Assembly (NCBI GenBank): GCA_003194525.1 | Contig: NBIV01000051.1 | Span: forward strand, 1-64,000 | Direction of reading: 5' to 3' | Source of the DNA: Gracilariopsis chorda | Taxonomy: Eukaryota; Rhodophyta; Florideophyceae; Gracilariales; Gracilariaceae | DNA: 64,000 nucleotides | Part shown: positions 22,320 through 31,075 of the stretch, one piece after another | Numbering within the stretch: the stretch's first letter is position 1 | Layout of the letters: each line of letters opens with the position of its first letter | Notes under the pieces: model-generated | Databases searched by the model: none | The model's input: the letters and a program-made list of their open reading frames with translations, nothing else | Told to the model about the DNA's origin: nothing | Made by a program: the position numbers and the translations under genes

Positions 22320-22762
22320 TGATCAAAGTCCCGATCTACTTTGAGGACGCTAAAACACGAATCATGGCGGCTTCGAAAGCCAAACCCTTCATCAGTGATG
22401 TCCCAGGACAACTAGAGGACATCATATCGTTTCGAAAAGCAGAAGTTGCGCTGTCGCAAATCTACGTAGGTCACACTCCGAAGCTCATCCAGTTGCTACC
22501 TACACAGAAAGAAAGCCGTCACAGTGCGACTGCAACACACAAGCTACCAATGATGTGGAACATTTTGTGCTGCGTTGCGCCAAGCGGACGGAATCTAGAA
22601 GACGCGAGCTCCCTGCTCCTGCAGAAAGAAGGGGTAAGACTTTAGCGGAGATAGTCCGCCAGTGGCTACACAAGTTGTTAGCTTTCTTGAGGAGAGAGAA
22701 GTTTTTCAAATGAGAAACCACTATCAGCGTGCCGTAATCAGGCATGCTGAACCCACAATAAA
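22320..22762 (+). mobile_element. 5'-truncated LINE, 3' end only
   Basis: The end of a non-LTR retrotransposon ORF2 is readable. It starts with RKAEVALSQIYVGHTPKL, matching the R..E..L.QLR.GH...L block that follows RT/RNase H in many LINEs. A frameshift before 22525 follows, then CDCNTQATNDVEHFVLRC, the terminal Cys-x-Cys...His...Cys zinc-binding block, and a basic tail to a TGA at 22711. An AATAAA signal sits at 22757-22762. The order and spacing support a LINE 3' end. The RT and endonuclease are missing. The UBAC2-like pseudogene begins about 220 bp downstream. Confidence 0.65.
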
Positions 22763-22982
22763 GAAGAAGACGAATTGATGAACATCTGTTTATCAGATCG
22801 CAAGCGGCTTAACTTCGGGAGTCGGGCGGTTAGAACCGCCGACCGCTCCTTTATTCTGCGCGCGGTGCGAGAACGAGTGGACACGACCGCTCGTTCCACA
22901 CATCTCCCATGGGGCTGGGCATCCCCATATCTGAGCATCTCATCTGCAGATACCTCAGCAAGCAACCGCGGCCGATCGCCTT

Positions 22983-23543
22983 CGTTCCTCATGGGACCGT
23001 ACTCTCTTATATACGCCTCTCTCGTTTTCCTCTTTTTCGAAATTCCGAAGCTCTAGCGTTTTGAGATCCCTGGACTTTGTAGAACGCTCCGACAAAACTT
23101 TTGTTCACCCCTCATGGCTGCGCAAGTGCTGATCTTGTTGTCGTTCAAGTCGATCCTGTCGGGTGGGGCTTCTGCTTCCTACAGGAATCTTATGCAGCAT
23201 CCCGATAATACGCGACAACGCCGACATGCCGGACTTTCTCATTTCGCTATATTCCCGGTGCCTTGTACATACTCCCGCAACTTGCTACCACCAGACAGGT
23301 AGCTCAGGAACAAGATCACGACGACATGACAATGCGCACTTAGGGAATGTCAGACGACTTAAGGCCGCAGCTATTCCTCCGCTGCGAAAGACCACCCCAG
23401 AAGCTGAATCGAATCTGGATACTCTCGTGTTAATGGGGTTTTCAGAAGAACAAGCGATTACTGCCCTTCAACAAACACAACACGACTTGGAAAGGGTTAC
23501 ATCGCTCGTATTGACTGGAGCTAGCACGTGTTTTTGCCCGTGA
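22983..23543 (+). pseudogene. UBAC2-like rhomboid/UBA protein, truncated pseudogene
   Basis: This matches the C-terminal half of plant and animal UBAC2-type proteins (ER membrane rhomboid pseudoproteases with a ubiquitin-associated domain). It has a membrane stretch MGPYSLIYASLVFLFFEIP, then a FEIPGLCRTLRQNFCSPL-type loop, a second hydrophobic stretch and an ADMPDFLISLYSRC block. A UBA domain closes it (LDTLVLMGFSEEQAITALQ... with the MGF loop and a terminal LTG). A stop at 23054-23056 (TAG, probably once CAG) and a frame change near 23160 interrupt it. The N-terminal transmembrane part is absent. No introns are seen, and it sits just behind a LINE 3' end, so it may be a retroposed copy; no poly-A tail was found. 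The family is assigned from memory of its layout. Confidence 0.6.
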
Positions 23544-25123
23544 ATCTAGTGCTCTGTCACATGGCCGTCTACTTGTCGTAGACCTGTCCTATTATTGGAG
23601 TGGCGTCCCTTGATTGGGGCCATCAATGCAACTTCAGTAGAGATACACAACAACGCGCAAAGATAGTGCACATTGATGGTTAGTTTGGTGCACGATGTGG
23701 ATACAGTCATGCCGAAGATTTGATAGTATTATACCGCTCCCGACCTACTGGCACCATTTCACTGCTACTTGACCCAAAAAGTCCGGAATGTGTGAGAGAA
23801 GACACGCAGTCAGCCTGAGTTGTCTGAATGTCTGCAAACCAATGGTTCTTCCAACGCGCTGTTCTAACGTTTTCTGTTTTCTCATTTTCTGTCTTGGTTT
23901 CCATCATGCGATAGGCGTAGGCAGCGATTCCTGTTTCGGAGTTTGAGACCTCGCACTGCGACTACTATTTGGGGCAACTTCTTCATCGTCACCCTGCCGG
24001 CCGTCTGGTGACCCTTATCCTCTTTTCTCCAACCCACCAACAAGGAAGAAAGGCAACAATATGCTCTCCCATTTGCCAAGGTCTTCAAAGGTCACAACTT
24101 TCTAGCTACTAGCTAGATGCTTCTCTCGTTTAACGGTAGAGCTTCAGCAACGATCTGATTTGAATGGTGATCACCGATCACTATTGAACAAGCTCTTGGC
24201 AGACAGCTCACGATGGGTGTTGACGAAGTAAGCAATGGCCATGACGACAGTGTTTTTGTTCTTCGCAATTGTCATTAGCTTTGGAAAAGCCAGAAACACG
24301 CTTTCTAAACTCCTGTTAGCAATATCTGCGGCATCTGACCACGACGGCAACTTCATGTTGCTGCATCATGATGATGACTCCCGCGCGTCATAGTCCAAAT
24401 GCGCAAACTCCTGCCCACTTTAAACCAAATACCCATAACTGCCTTTGTCAGAGTTGGAGCTCGCTCAGCCGTGGGAAAGCCGCTGTCGTAGCCTCGGCTA
24501 CTGCCCCGTTTCGCTGTACCTACGCGTGATTCTCGCGAGCTCATGCGTTTGCAGGTATGCGAGCCGAGCAGATCTGATCAACTCTGCTACAAAGTTAGGA
24601 ACAGAAGGGACACCGTGCGAATCGCCATTTGTCGCAGTCATGGACTAGTCCTAGTCGGTATTTGGCCTATTCAAGGCGTCCTAGAACTCCTGAAGTACTT
24701 TGATTTGGCCAAGGACGGCGGAGAGGGATCCTCCGGAAAGCGTTTGCGCCCTCGCGCCGTGCGCAATGCGCTATTTCGCTTGCCATGGTCTGCCGTCCTT
24801 CCAAGAGTCTAAGAAGACGATATGGTTACATCGCAGGGGAGCTAATCGATTCCGAGATATGTAAACCTACCTCCACTCGAATAGAGGGTAGCTCTTCGAG
24901 TTACTGCAATGCTTTGGGAATTGGCGGCGCGGCTTGCATTGTGCCTACCCCCACTTAAAGAAAGACGGTATCAGGATTGAACAAGGTAAAGCAGATCATT
25001 TATTGGATCCAAGGTGAAGCTGTCTGTGGAAACCATACTTCGCTTGCTCTCGTTATGCCAATAGGTTATGTGAAGCTAGGAACTCGAACGCCTTCCTTAA
25101 ATGTACATATCGCAAGGTGATGA
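23544..25123. other. 1.6-kb spacer without a supported gene
   Basis: Several short frames (60-90 codons) on both strands carry no recognisable motif. A minus-strand frame at 24171-24356 has ordinary protein composition but nothing to identify it. Old transposon debris or noncoding sequence is likely. Confidence 0.35.
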
Positions 25124-27091
25124 TCAATCAGTCCAACAAATCACAGGCAAACCGTCGATTTCATTCACACCGTCGTCCAACAGATCCCATTCTTTTTCCA
25201 AAGCTGAGGCGCCTTCACTATCGGTAGCCCTGAGCACTCTTATTTCCGTATCTTCTGTAGCAGGGTAAATTATTTTGTACTTTCGTTCACCCAAGTAACT
25301 CAACACATATGCTTCATAGGGCACCTTTGTTTCATCTCCAAACGCTTTTTGTGCGAGCGCCTGACTGTCTTCGTCGTCATATTCGCCAGGCCAGAACACA
25401 TATAGTCTCTTACCAACAAGACCGTTGTCCATCCACGGTTCTTTCTCTCGCGGAAGGAGCGTCCACTCGCGGTACTTGAGGTTGAGGGTTTCTATGCAGT
25501 GATCAAGCATGTAGACAACCTGGTGTTGTTTTGAGTACGGGCTATAACCCAGTACCAACGCAACATAAACAAGGTTTTCACCTGGCCACACAATCGAAAT
25601 GCACCTCCCGCAGATGTCTTGATTTGCAGACTTGCCCTTAATCTCCGGAGTGCGCTCGTATCGATTTGATCGCTTAGCAGGCCTTGAGGATGTAAGCTTT
25701 CCCTGGCGTTTCGGAGTGCGTCTTGTCTTCGGCGGCGGTGCTTCGTCAGAAAGTATTTCAGGCGCATCATTATCCTTGTCATAGTCCTCGTCATGAACTT
25801 CTCTTTGCTTCTTCTTTGCAAGTTTCTTTCCTTCGGCTTCAGACAAGACATGATGGTTGTCTGGGGTAAGCTTGATTTGCAAGTTACCACCCCTTCTATC
25901 GCAGAACGCAACAAAGTGTGTTCCAGCCTCTGGAAGGTACGCCTCGATGTACGCTGTTCGAGGCGCACCTCCAATGCCGGTATCCAAGGAGATGAAATCT
26001 CCAACGTCGCATGAAACGCTCCTAGATTTTGATTTGATCTTCCAGTGGTTGTCTCCATCTGAAGCCTCATGTTCATCATCCTCATCATCAAACAGATCCG
26101 GAAGCGCAGAAGCGCTTTTCACAACGCGTCGTTTCCTACTTCCGGAATGCTCAACCGGTTCATCATGGGTTTCTTGAGAGCCGCTGGGTTCCTTGAGAGA
26201 AGATAGAGGAGCATCATCGATTGCGACGTCGACATCATCAGGTGCTCTTGATTCGTGGCGGTCGTCGGCCTCTACGACACGATCCGCGGAGACGACTTTT
26301 GCAACCTTATCGATATCGATGTCCATGTCGTCGTCAACGGTATCCGGGACCAGAGCGGTACCAGCTTTTCGTTCGGCGGGTTGAGGATCCTCGGAGACCT
26401 GACGACGACGCGAAGAAGTTGGCAAGGGCTCAGGATCGCTGTCGTCACCAAGGTGCTTGGGAGGCGTGTAATCGTGTTCAGGCTTACCCTCAGATACATC
26501 GTCCGGTTCTGCGGCAGGGGACGGGGCGGTGTCAGGCTCTCCGTCGGGCTTTGGCACGAGCTCGTAGTCGGTGGCGGCGAGGTCGATGAGGGCGAGGAAC
26601 TCGTTGACAGTGTTCATAACGCGGTAAAACGCATGCTTTCCACTGGCCATGGGACCGATGACATCATCCTCGATAACGTCGTTGATCCTCTGAACAACGA
26701 TGACTTGGAACTTCTCAAAGGTGTTCTGGGTGTCGGCTCGCATGAAGTCGAACCACTCATTTCCAGGGGCTTCTCCGTGGTCGTAAAGAATGATTTTCTT
26801 GCCCTCTAGAGGATCTCTGGGCTTCTTGTTGTGGTAGGTCCAAGGGCGTTGTTGCGGACCGCTGCCCAACTCCAGCAACTCGATGGATTCGTCCGAGTAA
26901 TACAGGATTTTGTGCTGGTTGTCTTCCGGGAAGAAATCAACGACGAGAGCGTTGTAGACGGAGTTATCTTGGGGCCACTTGACTTGCACTTGGCGGCCTA
27001 TTAAGGCTCGACCATCAGCTTCATTCCACATTTCTCGGGCAGCAGCCTTGCCGCGGTGGGCAGGACGCCGCGCACCTCGCGAAGCGCCCAT
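25124..27091 (-). CDS. multi-Tudor-like chromatin-associated protein
   Basis: This intact 655-residue frame starts at an ATG at 27091 after a short basic start. Tudor-like barrels are visible at residues 28-75 (ALIGRQVQVKWPQDNSVYNA with a later HKILYYSDESIELLEL), 491-545 (DICGRCISIVWPGENLVYVA) and 556-622 (GLVGKRLYVFWPGEYDDE). A weaker one lies at about 355-408. The G..V.V.WP.....Y.A...D......H.V.Y.D...E.L.L pattern is typical of Tudor and Agenet folds that read methylated lysine or arginine. The linkers are acidic and Ser/Pro-rich with basic patches (SGSRKRRVVKS, PKTRRTPKRQGK) that look like nuclear localisation signals. A nuclear, histone-reading or scaffold role is inferred. It is divergent from the transporter gene at 27612 and has a TATA box at 27174-27181. 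Confidence 0.75.
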   Translation of the reverse strand: MGASRGARRPAHRGKAAAREMWNEADGRALIGRQVQVKWPQDNSVYNALVVDFFPEDNQHKILYYSDESIELLELGSGPQQRPWTYHNKKPRDPLEGKKIILYDHGEAPGNEWFDFMRADTQNTFEKFQVIVVQRINDVIEDDVIGPMASGKHAFYRVMNTVNEFLALIDLAATDYELVPKPDGEPDTAPSPAAEPDDVSEGKPEHDYTPPKHLGDDSDPEPLPTSSRRRQVSEDPQPAERKAGTALVPDTVDDDMDIDIDKVAKVVSADRVVEADDRHESRAPDDVDVAIDDAPLSSLKEPSGSQETHDEPVEHSGSRKRRVVKSASALPDLFDDEDDEHEASDGDNHWKIKSKSRSVSCDVGDFISLDTGIGGAPRTAYIEAYLPEAGTHFVAFCDRRGGNLQIKLTPDNHHVLSEAEGKKLAKKKQREVHDEDYDKDNDAPEILSDEAPPPKTRRTPKRQGKLTSSRPAKRSNRYERTPEIKGKSANQDICGRCISIVWPGENLVYVALVLGYSPYSKQHQVVYMLDHCIETLNLKYREWTLLPREKEPWMDNGLVGKRLYVFWPGEYDDEDSQALAQKAFGDETKVPYEAYVLSYLGERKYKIIYPATEDTEIRVLRATDSEGASALEKEWDLLDDGVNEIDGLPVICWTD

Positions 27092-27173
27092 GAAGAAGGA
27101 TTAATTCGGGGATTACTTCTGTTAAGGAAGGGTGAATAGACACGCGAAAGTGACGTCCAAGGAGAAGCGTTGG

Positions 27174-27181
27174 TATATATA
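27174..27181 (-). promoter_or_regulatory. TATA box of the multi-Tudor gene
   Basis: TATATATA lies 83-90 bp upstream of the ATG at 27091, in the 520-bp spacer shared with the divergent transporter gene. No matching TATA box was seen for the transporter. Confidence 0.5.
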
Positions 27182-27611
27182 AGTATCCTACGGCGGGAGT
27201 TTGGATATCACGGGGCGTGGAGCGCCGGCTGCGGCGTAAGTGCCGCGCGCCGAGATTTTGAGTTTTCGGTCGGATCAAACGCGAAGATGCGCGCGCATTT
27301 CGAATTTGCGCCAAGCAGGGGCTGCCGTTCAAAGTGGCGCATGCAGGTTTGTTCCGTTTCGCGCCAATTGCACGTACCAATTGTTTCGCTGTTCATGTAG
27401 TTGGGCAAGCACAACCGGAGGCTGACACCGGCACGTCTCCTGGCGCGCTCCGTCCGCTTGCGCCATTCCCCGACTGCCTGTCGTGGCGCACCCGAATTGA
27501 ACCTCCCGGAAATCGTCCCCGCCCCTTTGTCCCTCTCAACTCCACGCTTCTCCTCTCCCTCGCACTCCCCGACGCGCTCCCCCTCCCCCTCTTCATTGCT
27601 TCCCATCCACC

Positions 27612-28637
27612 ATGACGGCGCACGTCCGCGATGATGACTCAAAGACCCACCGAATTCGACTGCTCCCCGAGAAGGATGACAAACCCGACAAGCCTGGAGA
27701 CGCGCCCACACCCGAACAAGTGCGCCGCACCATCATAGTGTCCCTCTCCGTCTGCACCTTTTACATTCTGATATCCTCCTCAATGGTCTTCACCAACAAA
27801 GCGCTCAGCTACACCTACGATTTTCGCACTACAAACGTCCTACTCCTCTTTCAGATGTTTTTCACCATTGTTCTATTACGAATCCTGCGCTCCATGAACC
27901 TCATCGAATTTTCCGACTTTGACTTGTCCCGCGCAAAGCAGGTCGCCCCCGTTTCGATCTTCTATTCGCTCAACGCCGCTGTGGCGCTCGTCGCCCTTCG
28001 AGAGCTTTCTGTCCCCAGTTACACCCTTATCAAAAGGCTTGCACCACTGTTTACAATCAGCTTGGAAGCTATCCTCTTGAAAAAGTATGCTACGCGTTCC
28101 ATCATCTTCGCGCTCCTCATCATGGCTTCTGGAACCGTCTTAGCCGCCAATGCAGATAGTTCCAGTTCCACTTTTGCCTGGCTTCTGGGTTTCACTTCGT
28201 GCGCTTTTCAGGCGCTTTATCTCACCTTTGTCAAGCGTTCCGGAATTGACACGGGTATGAGTTCATTCGGTATTCTGTATTATCATAGCATCTTGTCCAT
28301 TCCTTGTATTTCCGCAATCGTGCTTGCTGTGGGTGAGATCGGTCCGGCTTTGGCTTACGACAAGTGGGGTTCACCTTCCTTCCTAATCGTCTTCATTTCT
28401 TCCCTTTTCATGGGCTTACTTTTGAACTACGCCTTGTTCCTGTGCACGGAGTTTACCTCTCCGACTAGCACCGTGGTGTCTGGCCAGGTCAAGGCCATGG
28501 GTCAGACAATTATCGGTATCTTCACATTTGGTGGTGTCGACCTCAACTTGCGATACATATGCGGAACCTTGCTCAACATTCTCGGTGGCTTCATGTACGC
28601 ATATTCCAAGCTCAAGCTCATCCGTGAGCGAGGTTGA
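27612..28637 (+). CDS. SLC35-type nucleotide-sugar transporter (drug/metabolite transporter fold)
   Basis: The 341-residue frame has about ten hydrophobic segments after a hydrophilic N-terminal tail of roughly 37 residues. Diagnostic stretches are SSSMVFTNKALSYTYDF in helix 1, FYSLNAAVALVALRELSVPSYTLIKRL in the middle, and LNYALFLCTEFTSPTSTVVSG followed by a VKAMGQTIIG stretch near the C-terminus. These fit the SLC35D/VRG4-like branch, which moves GDP-mannose, UDP-GlcNAc or related sugars into the Golgi in exchange for NMP. It is less like plastid triose-phosphate translocators, as it has no transit peptide. The ATG sits in a good context (CCACCATGA). The product would feed glycosylation or cell-wall polysaccharide synthesis. 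Exact substrate unknown. Confidence 0.85.
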   Translation: MTAHVRDDDSKTHRIRLLPEKDDKPDKPGDAPTPEQVRRTIIVSLSVCTFYILISSSMVFTNKALSYTYDFRTTNVLLLFQMFFTIVLLRILRSMNLIEFSDFDLSRAKQVAPVSIFYSLNAAVALVALRELSVPSYTLIKRLAPLFTISLEAILLKKYATRSIIFALLIMASGTVLAANADSSSSTFAWLLGFTSCAFQALYLTFVKRSGIDTGMSSFGILYYHSILSIPCISAIVLAVGEIGPALAYDKWGSPSFLIVFISSLFMGLLLNYALFLCTEFTSPTSTVVSGQVKAMGQTIIGIFTFGGVDLNLRYICGTLLNILGGFMYAYSKLKLIRERG

Positions 28638-29327
28638 TCCAAACGTCACCCCCGAATCCTTTGCATGGCGTCACTCGTATTTCACTCTCATCATCACACC
28701 ATACTTAGCAAACGTTCAATAACTTCACCTTCCAAAAATTTTGTAGGCCAAAGTACCAAAGTACCAAAGGCATAAGCATAATCGTTAGATGTACACCAAC
28801 CAAGAATATGCTCTCTCTGGATGCGACCCTGTGATGGCGTATCGAGCCTGCTCGACAGCAATCACATCGCCGTAACGGCACTCACGAGCACAACTCATCT
28901 TTATTCAATGTTCACCCTGTTTCAGTAAATGCGCTATGCTCGAGTCGGGCGCAGATCGGCAAGTCTCTAACTCTTTGTCGTACACATCGTCTCAGTCCCG
29001 TTTCTCGACATTGCATTGGCGCTCAAGCTCTGCATTCTCCGAGACGTGTTCTCTTGTTGTTTCATATCAGTTTGTATGTGTATTGGTGGGAATGTAACCT
29101 TCAAGAGAAACAAGAAAGTAAGCTCGTAATACGTACGCCTCTGCAGGCAATTTCCACGTCTTCCGCTTTATGCGCTTTAACAGAATGGTTAATGAAACCC
29201 AAGTTTTTCATGCCCCGATTGTATTCATGCTATCTGCGGTGCACGCATACGTACATAATCGCTTGAATAGAGGATGATACAACTTCATTATCATCATTAT
29301 TACACCTCAACAAGCTGACGTCATCCC
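28638..29327. other. spacer between convergent genes
   Basis: No gene is seen. It holds the 3' flanks of the transporter and the LURP-one-like gene. Confidence 0.4.
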
Positions 29328-30320
29328 TCATTGAAAGAAGTTCTCGTGAATAAATCGGCCTGCCCTTGTAATAGCTCCAACTTGACGAAATGCGTCATTG
29401 GACATCTCGTTGTATCCATCCACAGCTTCACCTAGACCAGCCGCGTCAACAGCGCTGTCTATGGCGCTGTCTTTGAGAGGATCCGCCACATAGTTGTTGA
29501 ATGCATCAGACATGACTGAAGGCCAAATAAGAAAAAAGGTTAGTACTTCGATTCAACATGCAGTGTGGAGTTCGTCAGCTATGGATGACAACTTACAATG
29601 TGCTCCAACTTGACCAATACCATACACAACGGCGAGAATAACGCTACAATCAACACCTGGAGCAATGTCAATGGTGCTTTCAGTACCACTTCCAAACACA
29701 GCTGTCTGCAGCAACGCTTTGTTTGTCTTTGACATCTGCGCAACCAGCTCTTCCTCAGCGTTATAGAATTGAATTGTGCGGCCCATCATGTCTGCAATGC
29801 ACTTGTAAACTAGTGGACCGTCATCTCCGTCGCCAACTATGAAATGATCCCTTATTGACATGGTTTTCAATTTACCCATCTTTCCGACGTTGAACAGAAT
29901 ACGGTCACCTTGCTTTATGTACTGGCGCCCATGTCTGGATAAAGTCTTCGGTCGAATCTTAAAACTTTGATAACGCCCTCGCCCCGAAACGTCGCAAACG
30001 GATTCCCACTCGCCACCAGCCACATTGTATCGCATATCCTGGTTTGTTGTACCTAGTGGATCGAAAGCGCCGTAGGGATTCTTACCGGGATGGTGGCTCA
30101 CGTATACCAGTTCACCAGAATCTTTATCAAAGATACGATTGTCTTCACGTGACATGTGTGCTTTCTTCAGGACATAGCGCTTTGGCTGGTCAAAGTAAAG
30201 TTGGCAGAACTTGAGCCCGGAGTCGCGAGATTGAGGTTTCAATTCCGGTATAGGGTCACCCACCGCAAATTGCACGACGAAGTTTGGATCATTTGCCAGT
30301 CTATTGAGCTCTGCGGTCAT
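29328..30320 (-). CDS. LURP-one-like (tubby-fold) protein, two exons
   Basis: Exon 1 runs from the ATG at 30320 to 29597, and exon 2 from 29515 to the stop ending at 29328. The 81-bp intron (29516-29596) starts GTAAGT and ends TTCAG on the coding strand. Splicing joins QVGAH to FMSDAFNNYV, giving 303 residues. Residues about 105-240 read like a LURP-one/scramblase beta-barrel: a RDHFIVGDGDDGPLVYKC strand pair, then TIQFYNAEEELVAQM, then TIDIAPGVDCSVILAVVYGI, which is the Y.V.V.PGVD...ALA.V. signature near the C-terminal helix of the family. The last 60 residues are an amphipathic Ala/Asp-rich tail encoded by exon 2. Function in algae is unknown; plant members act in defence signalling. Without the splice the frame would end in a spurious tail. 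Confidence 0.75.
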
Positions 30321-31075
30321 TATGGTGATGTGTATGCGAAACGCTTCGAAACGCGTTGAGATGGGAAGCTGTGCGCGAAAGGTAAGTGCTCGCAGCGGAA
30401 CGAACTGCCAGTCGGTATTTACACGAACAAGAATATTTGGACTCCACCACTGGCTGTACCGAATGCAAGCTTCTCTCGGACACGACTACTTGTAGCGGAT
30501 TGGCCCGAAGACAACGTTGACTGGCACGGGGAAGAGAGTCTTGAACTTTTATAAACACGATAAGTTACTCAACCTGTCCAGATTGAGGAAATCTTTGTTG
30601 CAAATTGTGGTTTTTTTAGGGGACATTCAGCAATACCAAAGTTTCCAACAGCCGGAAAGGACGGATAACCGTCAGCAACCTGATTAGATACCAACGGTAG
30701 ACTGAGGAATTCGTTAAAAGGTCCATGTACCATCATGATTGTGGTGCTCATCTGCTAAATCGAAACGGCTTACCATCGTGAGAACAATGGTAAGCCGTTT
30801 CGATTTAGCAGATGGGAACTCACGACTTTTGAAATTGTAGCAAGCAGAAGGGTGTGAATTCTATGTGCTTGTACGATTTAATTCTTTCACACAAAGTTAC
30901 CCTTGATACTAAAATATTCCAAGAGTACCAAGGGTACTGTAGTGCGAGCATGCTCCGACCTTCGCAGTCCGATACTACCCGACATCACCAACCTTCCTCA
31001 CGCTAAACGCGTAACACCATGATGCAGCACAATTCAGCCTCTGCCCTTGTTCAGGGTATACAATTGTAAGCTCCT
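30321..31075. other. spacer between divergent genes, with a long perfect hairpin
   Basis: This is the shared upstream region of the LURP-one-like gene (minus) and the sensor kinase (plus). A 60-codon minus-strand frame at 30569-30751 is not supported. The main feature is the hairpin at 30749-30814. Confidence 0.4.
30749..30814. repeat. perfect 28-bp inverted repeat with 10-base loop
   Basis: Arms at 30749-30776 and 30787-30814 are exact reverse complements over 28 bases (arm begins CATCTGCTAAATCGAAACGG). The loop is CGTGAGAACA. Similarity stops at the arm ends. It may be a young foldback insertion or a structured RNA or regulatory element. Confidence 0.9.

Noticed and set aside
27208-27711. 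167-codon minus-strand frame over the divergent promoter
   Set aside because: Overlaps the 5' end of the transporter gene and has Arg/Gly/Glu composition typical of a shadow frame.
27612-28637. plastid triose-phosphate translocator
   Set aside because: Same fold, but there is no transit peptide and the LNYALFLCTEFTSPTSTVVSG-type end fits SLC35D/VRG4-like transporters better.
30569-30751. 60-codon minus-strand frame next to the hairpin
   Set aside because: Its first codons are next to the hairpin arm and nothing in it is recognisable.
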